Shown here: positions 17,079 through 25,971 of the stretch, piece after piece | Numbering within the stretch: the stretch's first letter is position 1 | How the letters are laid out: the number at the start of each line of letters is the position of its first letter | Source of the DNA: an uncultured Anaerococcus sp. | Lineage (GTDB): Bacteria; Bacillota; Clostridia; Tissierellales; Peptoniphilaceae | Reading direction: 5' to 3' | DNA length: 64,000 nt | Assembly (NCBI GenBank): GCA_943914475.1 | Contig: CALUCE010000011.1 | Coordinates: 3,260 to 67,259, forward strand | The notes under the pieces: model-generated | Databases searched by the model: none | Seen by the model: only the letters and a program-made list of their open reading frames with translations | What the model was told of the DNA's origin: nothing | Position numbers and translations under genes: made by a program

Positions 17079-18272
17079 TTATACTAGTAAATCTAAGGCT
17101 TGTTTTAAGTCTTCTATAATATCATCAACATCTTCTAGACCTACAGATAGTCTTACAAGTCCTTGAGGGATTCCTGCTTCTTCTAATTCTTCTGGTGTGT
17201 AGGTTGAGTGAGTCATGGTTGCTGGGTGTTGGATTAGGGTTTCTGTATCACCTAGGGATACTGCTAGTGAGCAAAGTTTAACATTGTTCATTAGTTTTCT
17301 ACCTGCTTCTATATCCTTAACTTCAAATGACATCATAGCACCTGGTTTTTTCATTTGTTTTTGTGCTAGTTCATATTGTGGGAATGATTTAAGTCCTGGG
17401 TAGTAGATTTTTTCTACTGCTGGATGACCTTCTAAGAATTCAGCAACTTTTTGTGCATTATCGCAGTGTCTATCCATTCTTAGTCCAAGAGTTTTCATTC
17501 CTCTTGCCATCAAGAAGGCAGAGTGAGCATCCATAACAGCACCTGTCATGTCCTTTACTCCTACTAGTCTTACTTGAGCCATATCTTCAGCCTTACCACA
17601 AACTATACCAGCTATTAGGTCTCCGTGACCGTTTAGATATTTGGTTGCTGAGTGAACAACTATATCTGCTCCAAGGCTTAGTGGATTTTGTAGGTATGGA
17701 GATGCAAAGGTGTTATCTACTATTACCCTACATCCTGGTATTTCGTGAGCTATTTTTGCAATTTCTTCTATATCTGCAAGTAGCATGGTTGGGTTTACTG
17801 GTGTTTCTAGGTAAACTATCTTTGTATTTTCTTTGATAGCATTCTTTACGTTTTCTGGATCAGATGTATCTACAAAGTCTATATCAACACCCATCCTTGA
17901 AACCCCGTGGTTAAGGTAGGCAAAGGTACATCCATAAAGAGTTTGTCCTGCTACTATATGGTCACCCTTTGATACAAATGGCCAGATTGAAGATGTGATA
18001 GCACCCATACCTGATGCTGTTGCTACCGCTGCTTCTGCTCCTTCTAGAAGGGCTAATTTTTTCTCAAGCATATCTACTGTTGGGTTACCTAGTCTTGAAT
18101 AGATAAATCCATCTTCTTCTAAAGCGAATCTTCTTCCACCTTGTTCTGCATTGTCAAAGATGAAGGTTGATGTTTGGTATACTGGAACTCCTAGAGAACC
18201 AAATTGATCTTTAAATACTCCACCGTGGATTGCTCTTGTGTTGAAACCTTTGTCTTTTAAATTATCTAACAT
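17079..18272 (-). CDS. megL: Methionine gamma-lyase
   Basis: This PLP enzyme splits methionine into methanethiol, ammonia and 2-oxobutyrate. The 397-residue Cys/Met-metabolism family protein has Y113 and C115 in LYGCTFAYLNHGV; the cysteine at this position distinguishes methionine gamma-lyases from cystathionine lyases and synthases. K211 in SATKYLNGHGD is the PLP-lysine, the same number as in the Pseudomonas enzyme. YSRLGNPTV is the tetramer active-site segment. It follows the NhaC-like gene by 57 bp and precedes the decarboxylase. The putative sigma-54 promoter in front of the operon suggests induction by an amino acid. Confidence 0.9.
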   Translation of the reverse strand: MLDNLKDKGFNTRAIHGGVFKDQFGSLGVPVYQTSTFIFDNAEQGGRRFALEEDGFIYSRLGNPTVDMLEKKLALLEGAEAAVATASGMGAITSSIWPFVSKGDHIVAGQTLYGCTFAYLNHGVSRMGVDIDFVDTSDPENVKNAIKENTKIVYLETPVNPTMLLADIEEIAKIAHEIPGCRVIVDNTFASPYLQNPLSLGADIVVHSATKYLNGHGDLIAGIVCGKAEDMAQVRLVGVKDMTGAVMDAHSAFLMARGMKTLGLRMDRHCDNAQKVAEFLEGHPAVEKIYYPGLKSFPQYELAQKQMKKPGAMMSFEVKDIEAGRKLMNNVKLCSLAVSLGDTETLIQHPATMTHSTYTPEELEEAGIPQGLVRLSVGLEDVDDIIEDLKQALDLLV

Positions 18273-18329
18273 TTTTCTCTCCTTTATGTTTTTCTTATAA
18301 TTCTTTACTTACTTTTTTAATTTCTTTTC

Positions 18330-19715
18330 TTAAACTTCTAAGTTTGGATCTGTGTGTTCATCCTTTGGTTGCCATCTTTCAAAATCCCATGGGTGTTTTT
18401 TGATATATCCATCAGCATATGGAACATAGATTGATAGGATTACAAAGAAGGCTAGGGCAAATTGGTACCATAAGAATGGCATAACTTGGAATGGTGTAAG
18501 AGCACCTTCTGTAAATTGAACAGCCATTAGTAGTTGAGCTCCATAAGGGATAAATCCTTGGAAGATAGCTCCAAATGAGTCAAGTAGGGAGGCAGATCTT
18601 CTTGGGTCAACTTCAAATTCTTCACAAATATTTCTTGCTATAGGTCCATCGATGATTATAGCTACTGTGTTGTTAGCAACAGCCGCATCTGTTAGGGCTG
18701 TCATAGCTGCTATACCAAGTTCTGCAGATTTTCTTCCCTTGATAGATCCTCTGATTTTTTCAGTAATCCAGTCAAGACCTCCACCATGCCTTACAAGGGC
18801 TGCAAGTCCTCCTGTCAAGAGTGAAAGTAGGAAAATCTCAAACATGCCTACAAATCCATCAAATATGTGATTTGAAAGTTCTAACAAACCAAATGATCCA
18901 TAGTATAGGCCAATGGCTCCAGATATTACAGTTCCTGATACCAAAACTAGAAATACGTTCATACCTGCAAGAGCAGTTACTAGAACGAATATGTAAGGAA
19001 TAACCTTGATTATTTCGTAAGGACGATCTTTTACTTCTGGCGCTACGTCTGGTCTACCAAAGATAAGAAGCAATACTATTGTTACTATCATGGCTGGTAG
19101 GGCCATAGATATGTTGCATCTAAACTTATCCTTCATGTGGACACCTTGGGTCCTGGTTGCTGCTATTGTTGTATCTGAAATAACTGATAGGTTATCACCA
19201 AACATAGCTCCACCAATCAAGGCTCCCAGCATAAGTGGCATAGAAATACTAGTTTCGTTTGCAAAACCAATTCCTATTGGTGCAAGAGCAACTATGGTAC
19301 CTACTGAAGTACCTGTAGCTATAGATATGAAGGATGCTATAACAAACATACCTACAGTTATTAGTTGTGGTGGGATAATGGTAAGACCAAGGTTAACTGT
19401 TGCATCAACCCCTCCCATCTCACTTGATACAGTAGAGAAGGCTCCAGCCAAAAGATAGATGATACACATGATTATGATATTTTCTTCTCCACATCCTCTT
19501 ATGAAGATATCAAATTTCTCATCAATACTACCCTTAACAAGGAAGAAGGCTGTTATTATACCAATAATTACAGCTATTGGTGCCTTGAAAGCATAAAAGC
19601 CCATGGCCTCTCCACCTGTGGTAAGCTTAATACCTACCCCTAGGTAAACCCCTATAAATACCAAAAACGGTACTAGGGCTGAAAACTTACCTTTTTTATT
19701 TTCCATATTTTTCAT
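18330..19715 (-). CDS. NhaC-family Na+/H+ antiporter-type transporter, probably for an amino acid
   Basis: The 461-residue polytopic protein (about 11-12 hydrophobic segments) belongs to the ion-transporter superfamily containing NhaC. Marks are ATGTSVGTIVALAPIGIG, GALIGGAMFGDNLSVISDTTIAATRTQG and AAMTALTDAAVANNTVAIII. Some relatives exchange organic substrates (malate/lactate, amino acids) rather than plain Na+/H+. Sitting 3 bp after the TyrR-like regulator and ahead of methionine gamma-lyase, this one could import methionine or export the enzyme's products; that is inferred from context only. It is clearly different from the NhaC at 56905, which has a distinct sequence. Confidence 0.75.
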   Translation of the reverse strand: MKNMENKKGKFSALVPFLVFIGVYLGVGIKLTTGGEAMGFYAFKAPIAVIIGIITAFFLVKGSIDEKFDIFIRGCGEENIIIMCIIYLLAGAFSTVSSEMGGVDATVNLGLTIIPPQLITVGMFVIASFISIATGTSVGTIVALAPIGIGFANETSISMPLMLGALIGGAMFGDNLSVISDTTIAATRTQGVHMKDKFRCNISMALPAMIVTIVLLLIFGRPDVAPEVKDRPYEIIKVIPYIFVLVTALAGMNVFLVLVSGTVISGAIGLYYGSFGLLELSNHIFDGFVGMFEIFLLSLLTGGLAALVRHGGGLDWITEKIRGSIKGRKSAELGIAAMTALTDAAVANNTVAIIIDGPIARNICEEFEVDPRRSASLLDSFGAIFQGFIPYGAQLLMAVQFTEGALTPFQVMPFLWYQFALAFFVILSIYVPYADGYIKKHPWDFERWQPKDEHTDPNLEV

Positions 19716-19718
19716 ATA

Positions 19719-21230
19719 TTACCTCTTTTTTTCTATAGAATATTTTTTCATTCTATTAATCAATAATGTGTGAGTCGTTTCTAACTTTCTTGCTGCATCC
19801 CTTATGGATACAGACTCATCTAATGCTTTTATAATGTAATTTTTTTCAAAAGTTTCTACGGCATCTTTCAATGAACTTGTATCCGATATAAGAAGTTCAT
19901 CTGCATCGTGATCAAATAAGATATGTTCGGGTAAGATTATAGAATCTTTTGCAAGAACAACTGCTCTTTCTAAAACATTTTGCAATTCCCTTATATTTCC
20001 TGGCCATGAATAAGATTCCAGGAGGTCTTCTGCCTCTTTTGAGAGGCTTACCTTCTTCTTTCTGTACCTAACTTGCATCCTGGATAAAAAATAGTCGGTA
20101 AGGATTTTCAAATCTCCCCTCCTATCTCTTAAAGGAGGAATTTCTACAGTAAATGTATTTAGCCTATAAAATAAATCCAGCCTAAACTTTCCATCATCTA
20201 TAAGCTTTTTTAAGTCTCTGTTGGTTGCGGAAATTATCCTTACATCAAGACTAACTTCCTTATTGGAACCCAGCCTTCTTATCCTTCTTTCCTGAATAGC
20301 CCTTAATATTTTAGCTTGGAGATGGTAGTTTAACTCACCTATCTCATCCAAAAATACAGTGCCACCAGAGCATGCTTCAAAGATTCCTATCCTTCCTTCA
20401 TCTGCCCCACCTGTAAAGGTGCCTGGTTCATAACCAAAAAGTTCAGATTCCAAAAGTTCTTCAGGAATGGCTGCACAGTTTATTCCCATAAACTTATATT
20501 GGGGTCTAGAATAGGAATGTATGGACCTGGCAAACATCTCTTTGCCCGTTCCACTTTCACCTAAAAGTAGGATATTGGTATCTGAATCTGAAAATAATTT
20601 GGATATTTCTATAGTATCCAAAAGCTTTGGAGACTGGCCAATAATATCGTCAAAGGTAATATAGTTGGCTGTAGAAGAGGTAGCCATATCTACTTCCTTA
20701 ACTGTCGCAAAATACCCACAAAAAATACTTTCTTCAGAATATATCCTGTCCACATCCATAATATAGGCTGTATTATTATGGATAAACATCATATTTTTTA
20801 TCCTTTGCTGATCTCTAAGGAAAAAATCCTCAAGATCCTTACCCCCTATATGGGAATATATGTAATCTCCTTCTTCCATGGGAGAAAAATAAGTCTTTGC
20901 CTTTTTGTTTATGTATTCAATTGTTCCCGTCCTGCCTAGCATTATCACCCCCTCGCTGATGAAATTTAGTACTGATTCTATCTCTACGTCTTTTTTCTCA
21001 AAGCTCATCACGTCAATCTCTTCAACATGGTGAAAACCTTTGATCTTCTCCCATTCCTTATAGACCTCATTGGTTAATTCCTTGGTCATATGGGGAAGTT
21101 TAAGGTAGATCTCATTAGAATAGACTTCCATAGATATAATTGGAATGTCATGATCTTTTAAAATCTTGAGTACCTCGAAAGTTATATGGCGCCTGTCCAA
21201 AGTAAAGATTATCTTTATTCTTTTTATCAT
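19719..21230 (-). CDS. TyrR-like sigma-54 enhancer-binding regulator (ACT-PAS-AAA+-HTH)
   Basis: The 503-residue activator has, in order, an ACT-like ligand domain (1-75), a PAS domain (about 84-180), an AAA+ domain (about 193-420) and a TyrR-type HTH (about 450-503, SIRDAARKLETTHTLLINRMKKY). Walker A is GESGTGKE (224-231), Walker B is GTVFLDEIGE, and the arginine-finger region is FRLDLFYRLN. The sigma-54 contact loop reads GTFTGG (270-275) rather than GAFTGA, a conservative change that keeps the central Phe-Thr-Gly. Adjacent rpoN and a -24/-12 promoter in front of the gene make sigma-54 activation likely. It is the first gene of the transporter-megL-decarboxylase operon, so it would be autoregulated. 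The ligand may be an amino acid. Confidence 0.9.
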   Translation of the reverse strand: MIKRIKIIFTLDRRHITFEVLKILKDHDIPIISMEVYSNEIYLKLPHMTKELTNEVYKEWEKIKGFHHVEEIDVMSFEKKDVEIESVLNFISEGVIMLGRTGTIEYINKKAKTYFSPMEEGDYIYSHIGGKDLEDFFLRDQQRIKNMMFIHNNTAYIMDVDRIYSEESIFCGYFATVKEVDMATSSTANYITFDDIIGQSPKLLDTIEISKLFSDSDTNILLLGESGTGKEMFARSIHSYSRPQYKFMGINCAAIPEELLESELFGYEPGTFTGGADEGRIGIFEACSGGTVFLDEIGELNYHLQAKILRAIQERRIRRLGSNKEVSLDVRIISATNRDLKKLIDDGKFRLDLFYRLNTFTVEIPPLRDRRGDLKILTDYFLSRMQVRYRKKKVSLSKEAEDLLESYSWPGNIRELQNVLERAVVLAKDSIILPEHILFDHDADELLISDTSSLKDAVETFEKNYIIKALDESVSIRDAARKLETTHTLLINRMKKYSIEKKR

Positions 21231-21256
21231 TCTCCTTCTACCTCACTATATATATT

Positions 21257-21272
21257 AGCAATATTTGTTCCA
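21257..21272 (-). promoter_or_regulatory. Sigma-54 (-24/-12) promoter of the regulator-transporter-megL operon
   Basis: On the minus strand TGGAAC-AAATA-TTGCT matches TGGCAC-N5-TTGCW with one mismatch and has the required GG-N10-GC spacing. It ends 26 bp before the start codon of the enhancer-binding protein. No sigma-A promoter of comparable quality is seen between it and the gene. Confidence 0.75.
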
Positions 21273-21382
21273 AGTTTTCTTTTAGGTTATAATAAAAGAT
21301 GTAGAAAAACAATTTCCCAAGGCTTGCAAGGGTTTTTTTATTTTTCAAATCTTTTTTATCTAATAAAATTATAACAGATAAG

Positions 21383-21421
21383 TGGTTTATGGACAAACCA
21401 GATGGAATAATATCATTCCAT
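21383..21421. promoter_or_regulatory. Two N6-spaced palindromes, candidate upstream activator sites
   Basis: TGGTTT-N6-AAACCA (21383-21400) and ATGGAAT-N6-ATTCCAT (21402-21421) are both perfect. Their geometry equals that of TyrR boxes (6-bp arms, 6-bp gap). They lie about 110-165 bp upstream of the -24/-12 element, a normal distance for enhancer sites, and also just before rpoN, so they may serve both directions. Confidence 0.6.
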
Positions 21422-21479
21422 TTCTAGGTACTTTTAAAAGCCTAAGATTTCAAGCTTAAGAAAATTTAGAGAAGGTCAC

Positions 21480-22787
21480 ATGATAAATTTAGACATATTA
21501 TTAAAACAAAATATAAATATATCCAACCAGCTAATCCAGTCCCTAAACATCCTTACCATGTCAAAAATTGACCTAGAAAAATTTTTACAAAGGGAAAAAG
21601 AAGAAAACGTTATGGTAGAATTAGAAGAAAAGTTTAAAAATGAAAGATTTGTTTCCGACTTAAAAGATAGGGAAAAAAAGACCATAGCTGATAAGACTTT
21701 TGACTTTGATAGGATAAATCCGGAGAAAACTTCCATAGAAGATAGGCTAATATTTCAGCTTATAGAAAATTCCCTAAGTCCAGATGAGGAGAAAATCATA
21801 AGATATATGATCTATTCCCTAGACTCCAAGGGTTATCTTGATATAAAACTAGATGACTTGGCCCATAAGTTAAAACTTCCCTTAGACTTGGTTCAATCTT
21901 CTCAAAAGATTCTAACAAGTTTTGAGCCAAAGGGCATAGGAGCCTTAAATTTAAAGGATTGCCTCCTGGCACAAATTCAAACCAGAGATAAAAAACTAAA
22001 ATTCCTTATAGAAAATCACCTAGAGGATCTCTATCAAAATTCCTACGATACTATAATGGATGAGATGGACCTGAACCAGGAAGAACTGTTGGACCTTATA
22101 GGAAAGCTAAAAGACTTAAATCCCCATCCCAAAAGCTTTTTTGACCAAGAAGCTTACGAAAATCTAGCCATACCAGAAATATTCCTAGACTTTGAAAAAG
22201 ATAACATAAAAGTAAGAGTCCAAAAAGACAATCCCATATCAATCAACCAATATTACCTGGAACTTTTAGAAAGTAAGATAGACAAGGATACCAAGGACTA
22301 TCTTAGAAATAAGCTAGCAAGGACTCTTTTAATCAAAGATTCCATAGACAAGAGAAACCAAACCATAGAAGAGCTGACAAAATTTTTAGTGGACTACCAA
22401 AAAGATTATTTCCTAAAAGACCTTCCCTTAAAACCCCTAAGCCAGGAAGACTTGGCCAGAAACTTTAAACTCTCATCTTCCACAGTCTCAAGAGCCATAA
22501 GGGATAAGTACCTGGAAAGTCCAAAGGGAGTTATGGCACTTAAGGAGCTTTTTTCAAACTCTACTGGGCCAAACACAGTATCCAAGGACTATATCCAAAA
22601 AATGATAAAGCTTTTTATAAAAGAAGAAGATAAAAAAAGGCCTCTTTCAGATGAAGCTATAAGGAAAAAACTCTTGGCCATGGATATTAGCCTTGGAAGG
22701 AGAACTGTCCAAAAATACAGGGATCTTCTAAATATACCCTCCTCCTATAAGAGGAAGAAAATTTATGCTTTCAAAAATATTAAGTGA
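21480..22787 (+). CDS. rpoN: RNA polymerase sigma-54 factor
   Basis: Sigma-54 directs polymerase to -24/-12 promoters and needs an AAA+ activator. The 435-residue protein starts with the Gln/Leu-rich activator-interaction region (NQLIQSLNILTM). It has the core-binding region with EPKGIGALNLKDCLLAQI and the HTH region LSSSTVSRAIRDKYLESPKG, which leads into LKELFS. The RpoN box near the end reads GRRTVQKYRDLLNIPSS (consensus ARRTVAKYRE). The ATG at 21480 directly follows a GAGAAGG site. It is transcribed divergently from the enhancer-binding protein, a neat functional pair, and toward ftsH. Confidence 0.95.
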   Translation: MINLDILLKQNINISNQLIQSLNILTMSKIDLEKFLQREKEENVMVELEEKFKNERFVSDLKDREKKTIADKTFDFDRINPEKTSIEDRLIFQLIENSLSPDEEKIIRYMIYSLDSKGYLDIKLDDLAHKLKLPLDLVQSSQKILTSFEPKGIGALNLKDCLLAQIQTRDKKLKFLIENHLEDLYQNSYDTIMDEMDLNQEELLDLIGKLKDLNPHPKSFFDQEAYENLAIPEIFLDFEKDNIKVRVQKDNPISINQYYLELLESKIDKDTKDYLRNKLARTLLIKDSIDKRNQTIEELTKFLVDYQKDYFLKDLPLKPLSQEDLARNFKLSSSTVSRAIRDKYLESPKGVMALKELFSNSTGPNTVSKDYIQKMIKLFIKEEDKKRPLSDEAIRKKLLAMDISLGRRTVQKYRDLLNIPSSYKRKKIYAFKNIK

Positions 22788-22826
22788 GTATTATAATATA
22801 TATGTTCAATATAGGGAGGATGTTAA

Positions 22827-23117
22827 ATGAAAGATTCAAAAGTAAAAGATTTTATGGAAAAAATCCACAAAATTTATAATAAAAAAGATATAAACTTATC
22901 AGAAAAAACTAAAGAAGAACTTTTAAACCAATACAAAAAACTAGACCAAGAAAAAACCAACCTAGCCTATGCAGCCTATGACCTCTATCCTTTAATCAGG
23001 GATGATTCTTATGATAACAAAGAAGACGAAGACCTTATGGCTTTTCTAAAATATTTGGAAAGAAATAAGTGGAAGGCCTACTTCGGTATGGTTTTAGGAT
23101 CTGCTTTTTCTAAATAA
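22827..23117 (+). CDS. Unknown small charged protein downstream of rpoN
   Basis: The 96-residue protein is Lys/Glu/Asp-rich and probably helical, with no signal peptide or membrane segment. It has a good AGGGAGG ribosome site and codon use like its neighbours, 39 bp after rpoN, and ends at a shared terminator. A motif such as AAYDLYPLIRDD is visible but I do not recognise a family. Position suggests co-transcription with rpoN; function is unknown. Confidence 0.65.
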   Translation: MKDSKVKDFMEKIHKIYNKKDINLSEKTKEELLNQYKKLDQEKTNLAYAAYDLYPLIRDDSYDNKEDEDLMAFLKYLERNKWKAYFGMVLGSAFSK

Positions 23118-23130
23118 GTTCAAATAAAAA

Positions 23131-23161
23131 ACCCCACTTTTTGCATAGCTGAAAGTGGGGT
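23131..23161. terminator. Bidirectional terminator between the rpoN unit and ftsH
   Basis: ACCCCACTTT and AAAGTGGGGT form a 10-bp stem with an A-run on the left and T-rich sequence on the right. It serves the convergent ends at 23117 and 23170. Confidence 0.85.
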
Positions 23162-23169
23162 TTAGTGTT

Positions 23170-25203
23170 TTATTCTTCAAAGTTTTCATCTCTCGGCTCT
23201 TCTGAATCTTCTGAATTATCTATATCTTCAGTAGATTCTTGGTCAGGAGTCTCTTCTTTTTCCATATCTTCGCTTACTTTTTCTTCTTTTTTGTTTTCTT
23301 TTTCTTCATCTGGAGTTAGGTTTTCTACGTCTACATGGGTGTTTTCCTCATGTTTTGGTTCGATGGATTTTCTATTTAGAATTTCCATGAATTGGTCTCC
23401 AGTGATTGTTTCTTCTTTTAACAAGAAGTCTGAAATTTCATGAAGTTTATCTAGGTTATCCTTTAATATTTCTATAGCTCTCATATGGGCTTGAGAAATA
23501 ATATAGGCTACCTTATCGTCTATCCTATTTCCAGTTCCTGGTGAAACTATTAGATTTCTTTGTCCACCTAGGTACCTACCTTGGATTTGTTCAAGTTGCA
23601 TGAAGTCAAAGTCATCATCCATACCATAGATGGTCACCATGGACCTTGCTATGGCTGTAGCTCTTTCTATATCGTTAGATGCTCCTGTGGTCTTGGTGTT
23701 AAAGATTAACTCTTCTGCACTCCTACCACCTGCTAGAGTAACTATCTCATTAAAGAGCTCTTGCTTGGTCATGATATATTTTTCATCTTCATCAACTGAC
23801 ATGGTATAGCCTAAGGCTCCAGATGTTCTTGGTATAATAGTAATCTTGGTTACTGGGGTCTTGTGGGATTGGATAGCTGTAGTAAGAGCATGTCCTACTT
23901 CGTGGTAGGCAATAATCTTCTTTTGGTCGTCTGAAATAACTGCGTTTTTCTTTTGTTGACCAGCTATTACTGTTTCTATGGATTCTTCCAAGTCTTCTTG
24001 GGAAAGCTTGTTTCTTCCTTCTCTTACAGCTCTTAGGGCACCCTCGTTTACTATATTTGCTAGGTCTGCTCCTGAAGTACCTGCTGTTCTCTTGGCTATT
24101 TCTCCGTAATCTATGTCATCTTCTTTCTTGACGCTTCTAGCGTGAACCTTTAGGATATCTTCTCTTCCCTTGATATCAGGAAGTTCTACCCTAACTTGCC
24201 TATCAAAACGTCCAGGTCTGGTAAGGGCTGGGTCTAGGATTTCTGGTCTGTTGGTTGCTGCAAGTAGTACTACTCCTTCTGTAGCATCAAAACCATCCAT
24301 CTCGTTTAGAAGTTGGTTTAGGGTTTGTTCACGTTCGTCATTTCCTGAATAACCTGAAACATCCCTTTTCTTACCAATAGCGTCAATCTCGTCTATAAAT
24401 ACTATACATGGAGCTTTTTCCTTGGCTTGCTTAAACAAGTCTCTTACCTTACTTGCTCCAAGTCCTACAAACATTTCAACAAATTCTGATCCTGAAATAA
24501 TAAAGAATGGAACATTGGCTTCTCCTGCTACTGCTTTAGCAAGTAGGGTCTTACCTGTTCCTGGAGGGCCTACCAAAAGTATACCCTTTGGCAAGATTGC
24601 TCCTATATCCTTGTATTTTCTTGGTCTGTGTAAAAAGTCTACAACTTCACTTAAAGATTCCTTAGCTTCTTCTTGGCCAGCAACATCCTTGAAAGACTTA
24701 CCAGTCTTGTTTTCTACATAGACCTTGGCGTTTGACTTTCCAAAGCTCATGAAGTCGCCTCCACGGCCACCCATGGTCTTGGTTAGAGACCTTGATGCAA
24801 AGTAGAAAATTATCCAAAGGAAGAGCAGTGGTAGGATTGATGTGATAAAGATTGATAACCATGGGTTCATCCTAGTTTCTATTTCCTTACCAAATTTTAG
24901 CTTACCATCGGCCTTTCTCTTTTCCAATAGTCTTTCTGTAAGTTGATCATCCTTCCAAAGACCAGTTTTGTAGATTTTTTCCTTACCCTTTTCTTCAACC
25001 TTGAAGGTATATTGGTATTGGTCTTCGCTTATGGATGTGATCTCATCTTTTTCTAGCATATCTATGAACTCAGAATATGAAACTTCTTCTGGTTCTTGCT
25101 CATTTGCTATAGGACTTGCTACATATTTTATAATTGCAAAAAGAACTATGGCTATGATCCAATAGTATATTAAAGGCTTTTTCTTTTTACCTTTTTGTGA
25201 CAT
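23170..25203 (-). CDS. ftsH: ATP-dependent zinc metalloprotease FtsH
   Basis: FtsH is a membrane-bound hexameric AAA+ protease that degrades misfolded membrane proteins and regulators. From ATG 25203 the protein has 677 residues: two membrane helices (about 11-30 and 116-136) flanking an outer domain, AAA+ with Walker A GPPGTGKT (212-219), Walker B FIDEID, the second region of homology TRPGRFDRQV, and the zinc site HEVGH (434-438). The C-terminus is a long acidic Glu/Asp/Lys tail. The MSQKGKKKK start is preferred over a start 11 codons upstream because AAGGAG precedes it and marR ends one base before. It is coupled to marR. Confidence 0.95.
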   Translation of the reverse strand: MSQKGKKKKPLIYYWIIAIVLFAIIKYVASPIANEQEPEEVSYSEFIDMLEKDEITSISEDQYQYTFKVEEKGKEKIYKTGLWKDDQLTERLLEKRKADGKLKFGKEIETRMNPWLSIFITSILPLLFLWIIFYFASRSLTKTMGGRGGDFMSFGKSNAKVYVENKTGKSFKDVAGQEEAKESLSEVVDFLHRPRKYKDIGAILPKGILLVGPPGTGKTLLAKAVAGEANVPFFIISGSEFVEMFVGLGASKVRDLFKQAKEKAPCIVFIDEIDAIGKKRDVSGYSGNDEREQTLNQLLNEMDGFDATEGVVLLAATNRPEILDPALTRPGRFDRQVRVELPDIKGREDILKVHARSVKKEDDIDYGEIAKRTAGTSGADLANIVNEGALRAVREGRNKLSQEDLEESIETVIAGQQKKNAVISDDQKKIIAYHEVGHALTTAIQSHKTPVTKITIIPRTSGALGYTMSVDEDEKYIMTKQELFNEIVTLAGGRSAEELIFNTKTTGASNDIERATAIARSMVTIYGMDDDFDFMQLEQIQGRYLGGQRNLIVSPGTGNRIDDKVAYIISQAHMRAIEILKDNLDKLHEISDFLLKEETITGDQFMEILNRKSIEPKHEENTHVDVENLTPDEEKENKKEEKVSEDMEKEETPDQESTEDIDNSEDSEEPRDENFEE

Positions 25204-25204
25204 T

Positions 25205-25675
25205 TTACAATCCACTCCTTGAGATATAATTATCAAGTAATTTATCTAATTCTTTAAGTTCGCTTATTATAGTTTGAAGGTTAATGTTAATATTATCATC
25301 TGGCATTTCAGTTCTTATTTCAGAGAAATAATCTCCAATTTTCTTAGCTGCCATCTTACCTTGGTCTGTTAGTTCTACGTTTACTACTCTTTCGTCTTCA
25401 TCTGATCTAACCCTAGATACAAAACCTTGTTTTTCTAATTTTTTACAAATGTTAGAAATATTACCACCAGTTACTCCTATAGTCTTTCCTAGACTACCTA
25501 TACTCATAGGTTCATCAGCTGATGATAAGGCTATAATCATCTTTAATTGAAGGGCGGTTATACCTAGCTCCTGTGATGTTTCTTGTAGTAAAAGGTCAAT
25601 CTTACGAGAAATTTCTCTAATCATTGAGAATATCGAATTGTTAAATTCAAAAAAATCTATGTGTCTTTTAGCCAT
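25205..25675 (-). CDS. MarR-family transcriptional regulator
   Basis: The 156-residue protein has the winged-helix MarR fold: an N-terminal dimerisation helix (IFSMIREISRKIDLLLQE), the recognition region SIGSLGKTIGVTGGNISNICKKLEKQGFV and the wing with RVRSDEDERVVNVELTDQG (the conserved D-x-R in the wing). MarR proteins are ligand-responsive repressors. It abuts ftsH and is likely its co-transcribed or controlling partner; the ligand is unknown. The start has a GGAGG ribosome site. Confidence 0.88.
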   Translation of the reverse strand: MAKRHIDFFEFNNSIFSMIREISRKIDLLLQETSQELGITALQLKMIIALSSADEPMSIGSLGKTIGVTGGNISNICKKLEKQGFVSRVRSDEDERVVNVELTDQGKMAAKKIGDYFSEIRTEMPDDNININLQTIISELKELDKLLDNYISRSGL

Positions 25676-25953
25676 ATTAGCCTCCTTATTTTATTTATTA
25701 TTTATGTCTGACTATTGATACTTTCATTAAAGAACAAAATCTCTAACTAATAATTATTTTACAAATAAAACTATTTTTTTCAACCTATTTTCTAAAAAAG
25801 ATTTGTTTTTAAATTATTAAATAATCCTTTCTTCAAAGTTTTTTACCCATAACTTATTAATATTTATCTAGGGTTAAAAGTCTTTTCTTACTAATACTTT
25901 TATTTGCAAAACTAATTTTCAAACTAGCTTACTTTGTAAAACATTATCTAAAT

Positions 25954-25969
25954 TGTTTCACGTGAAACT
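25954..25969. promoter_or_regulatory. parS site 1
   Basis: TGTTTCACGTGAAACT matches the Firmicute parS consensus (TGTTNCACGTGAAACA) at 15 of 16 positions. It lies just past the trxB stop codon, within the 25676-25971 gap, which otherwise holds only the marR upstream region. Confidence 0.85.
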
Positions 25970-25971
25970 TT

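Noticed and set aside
16900..21480. SAM or T-box riboswitch for the methionine gamma-lyase operon
   Set aside because: Gaps between the genes are short and the leader of the regulator shows only the -24/-12 element and palindromes, with no anti-terminator fold or T-box sequence.
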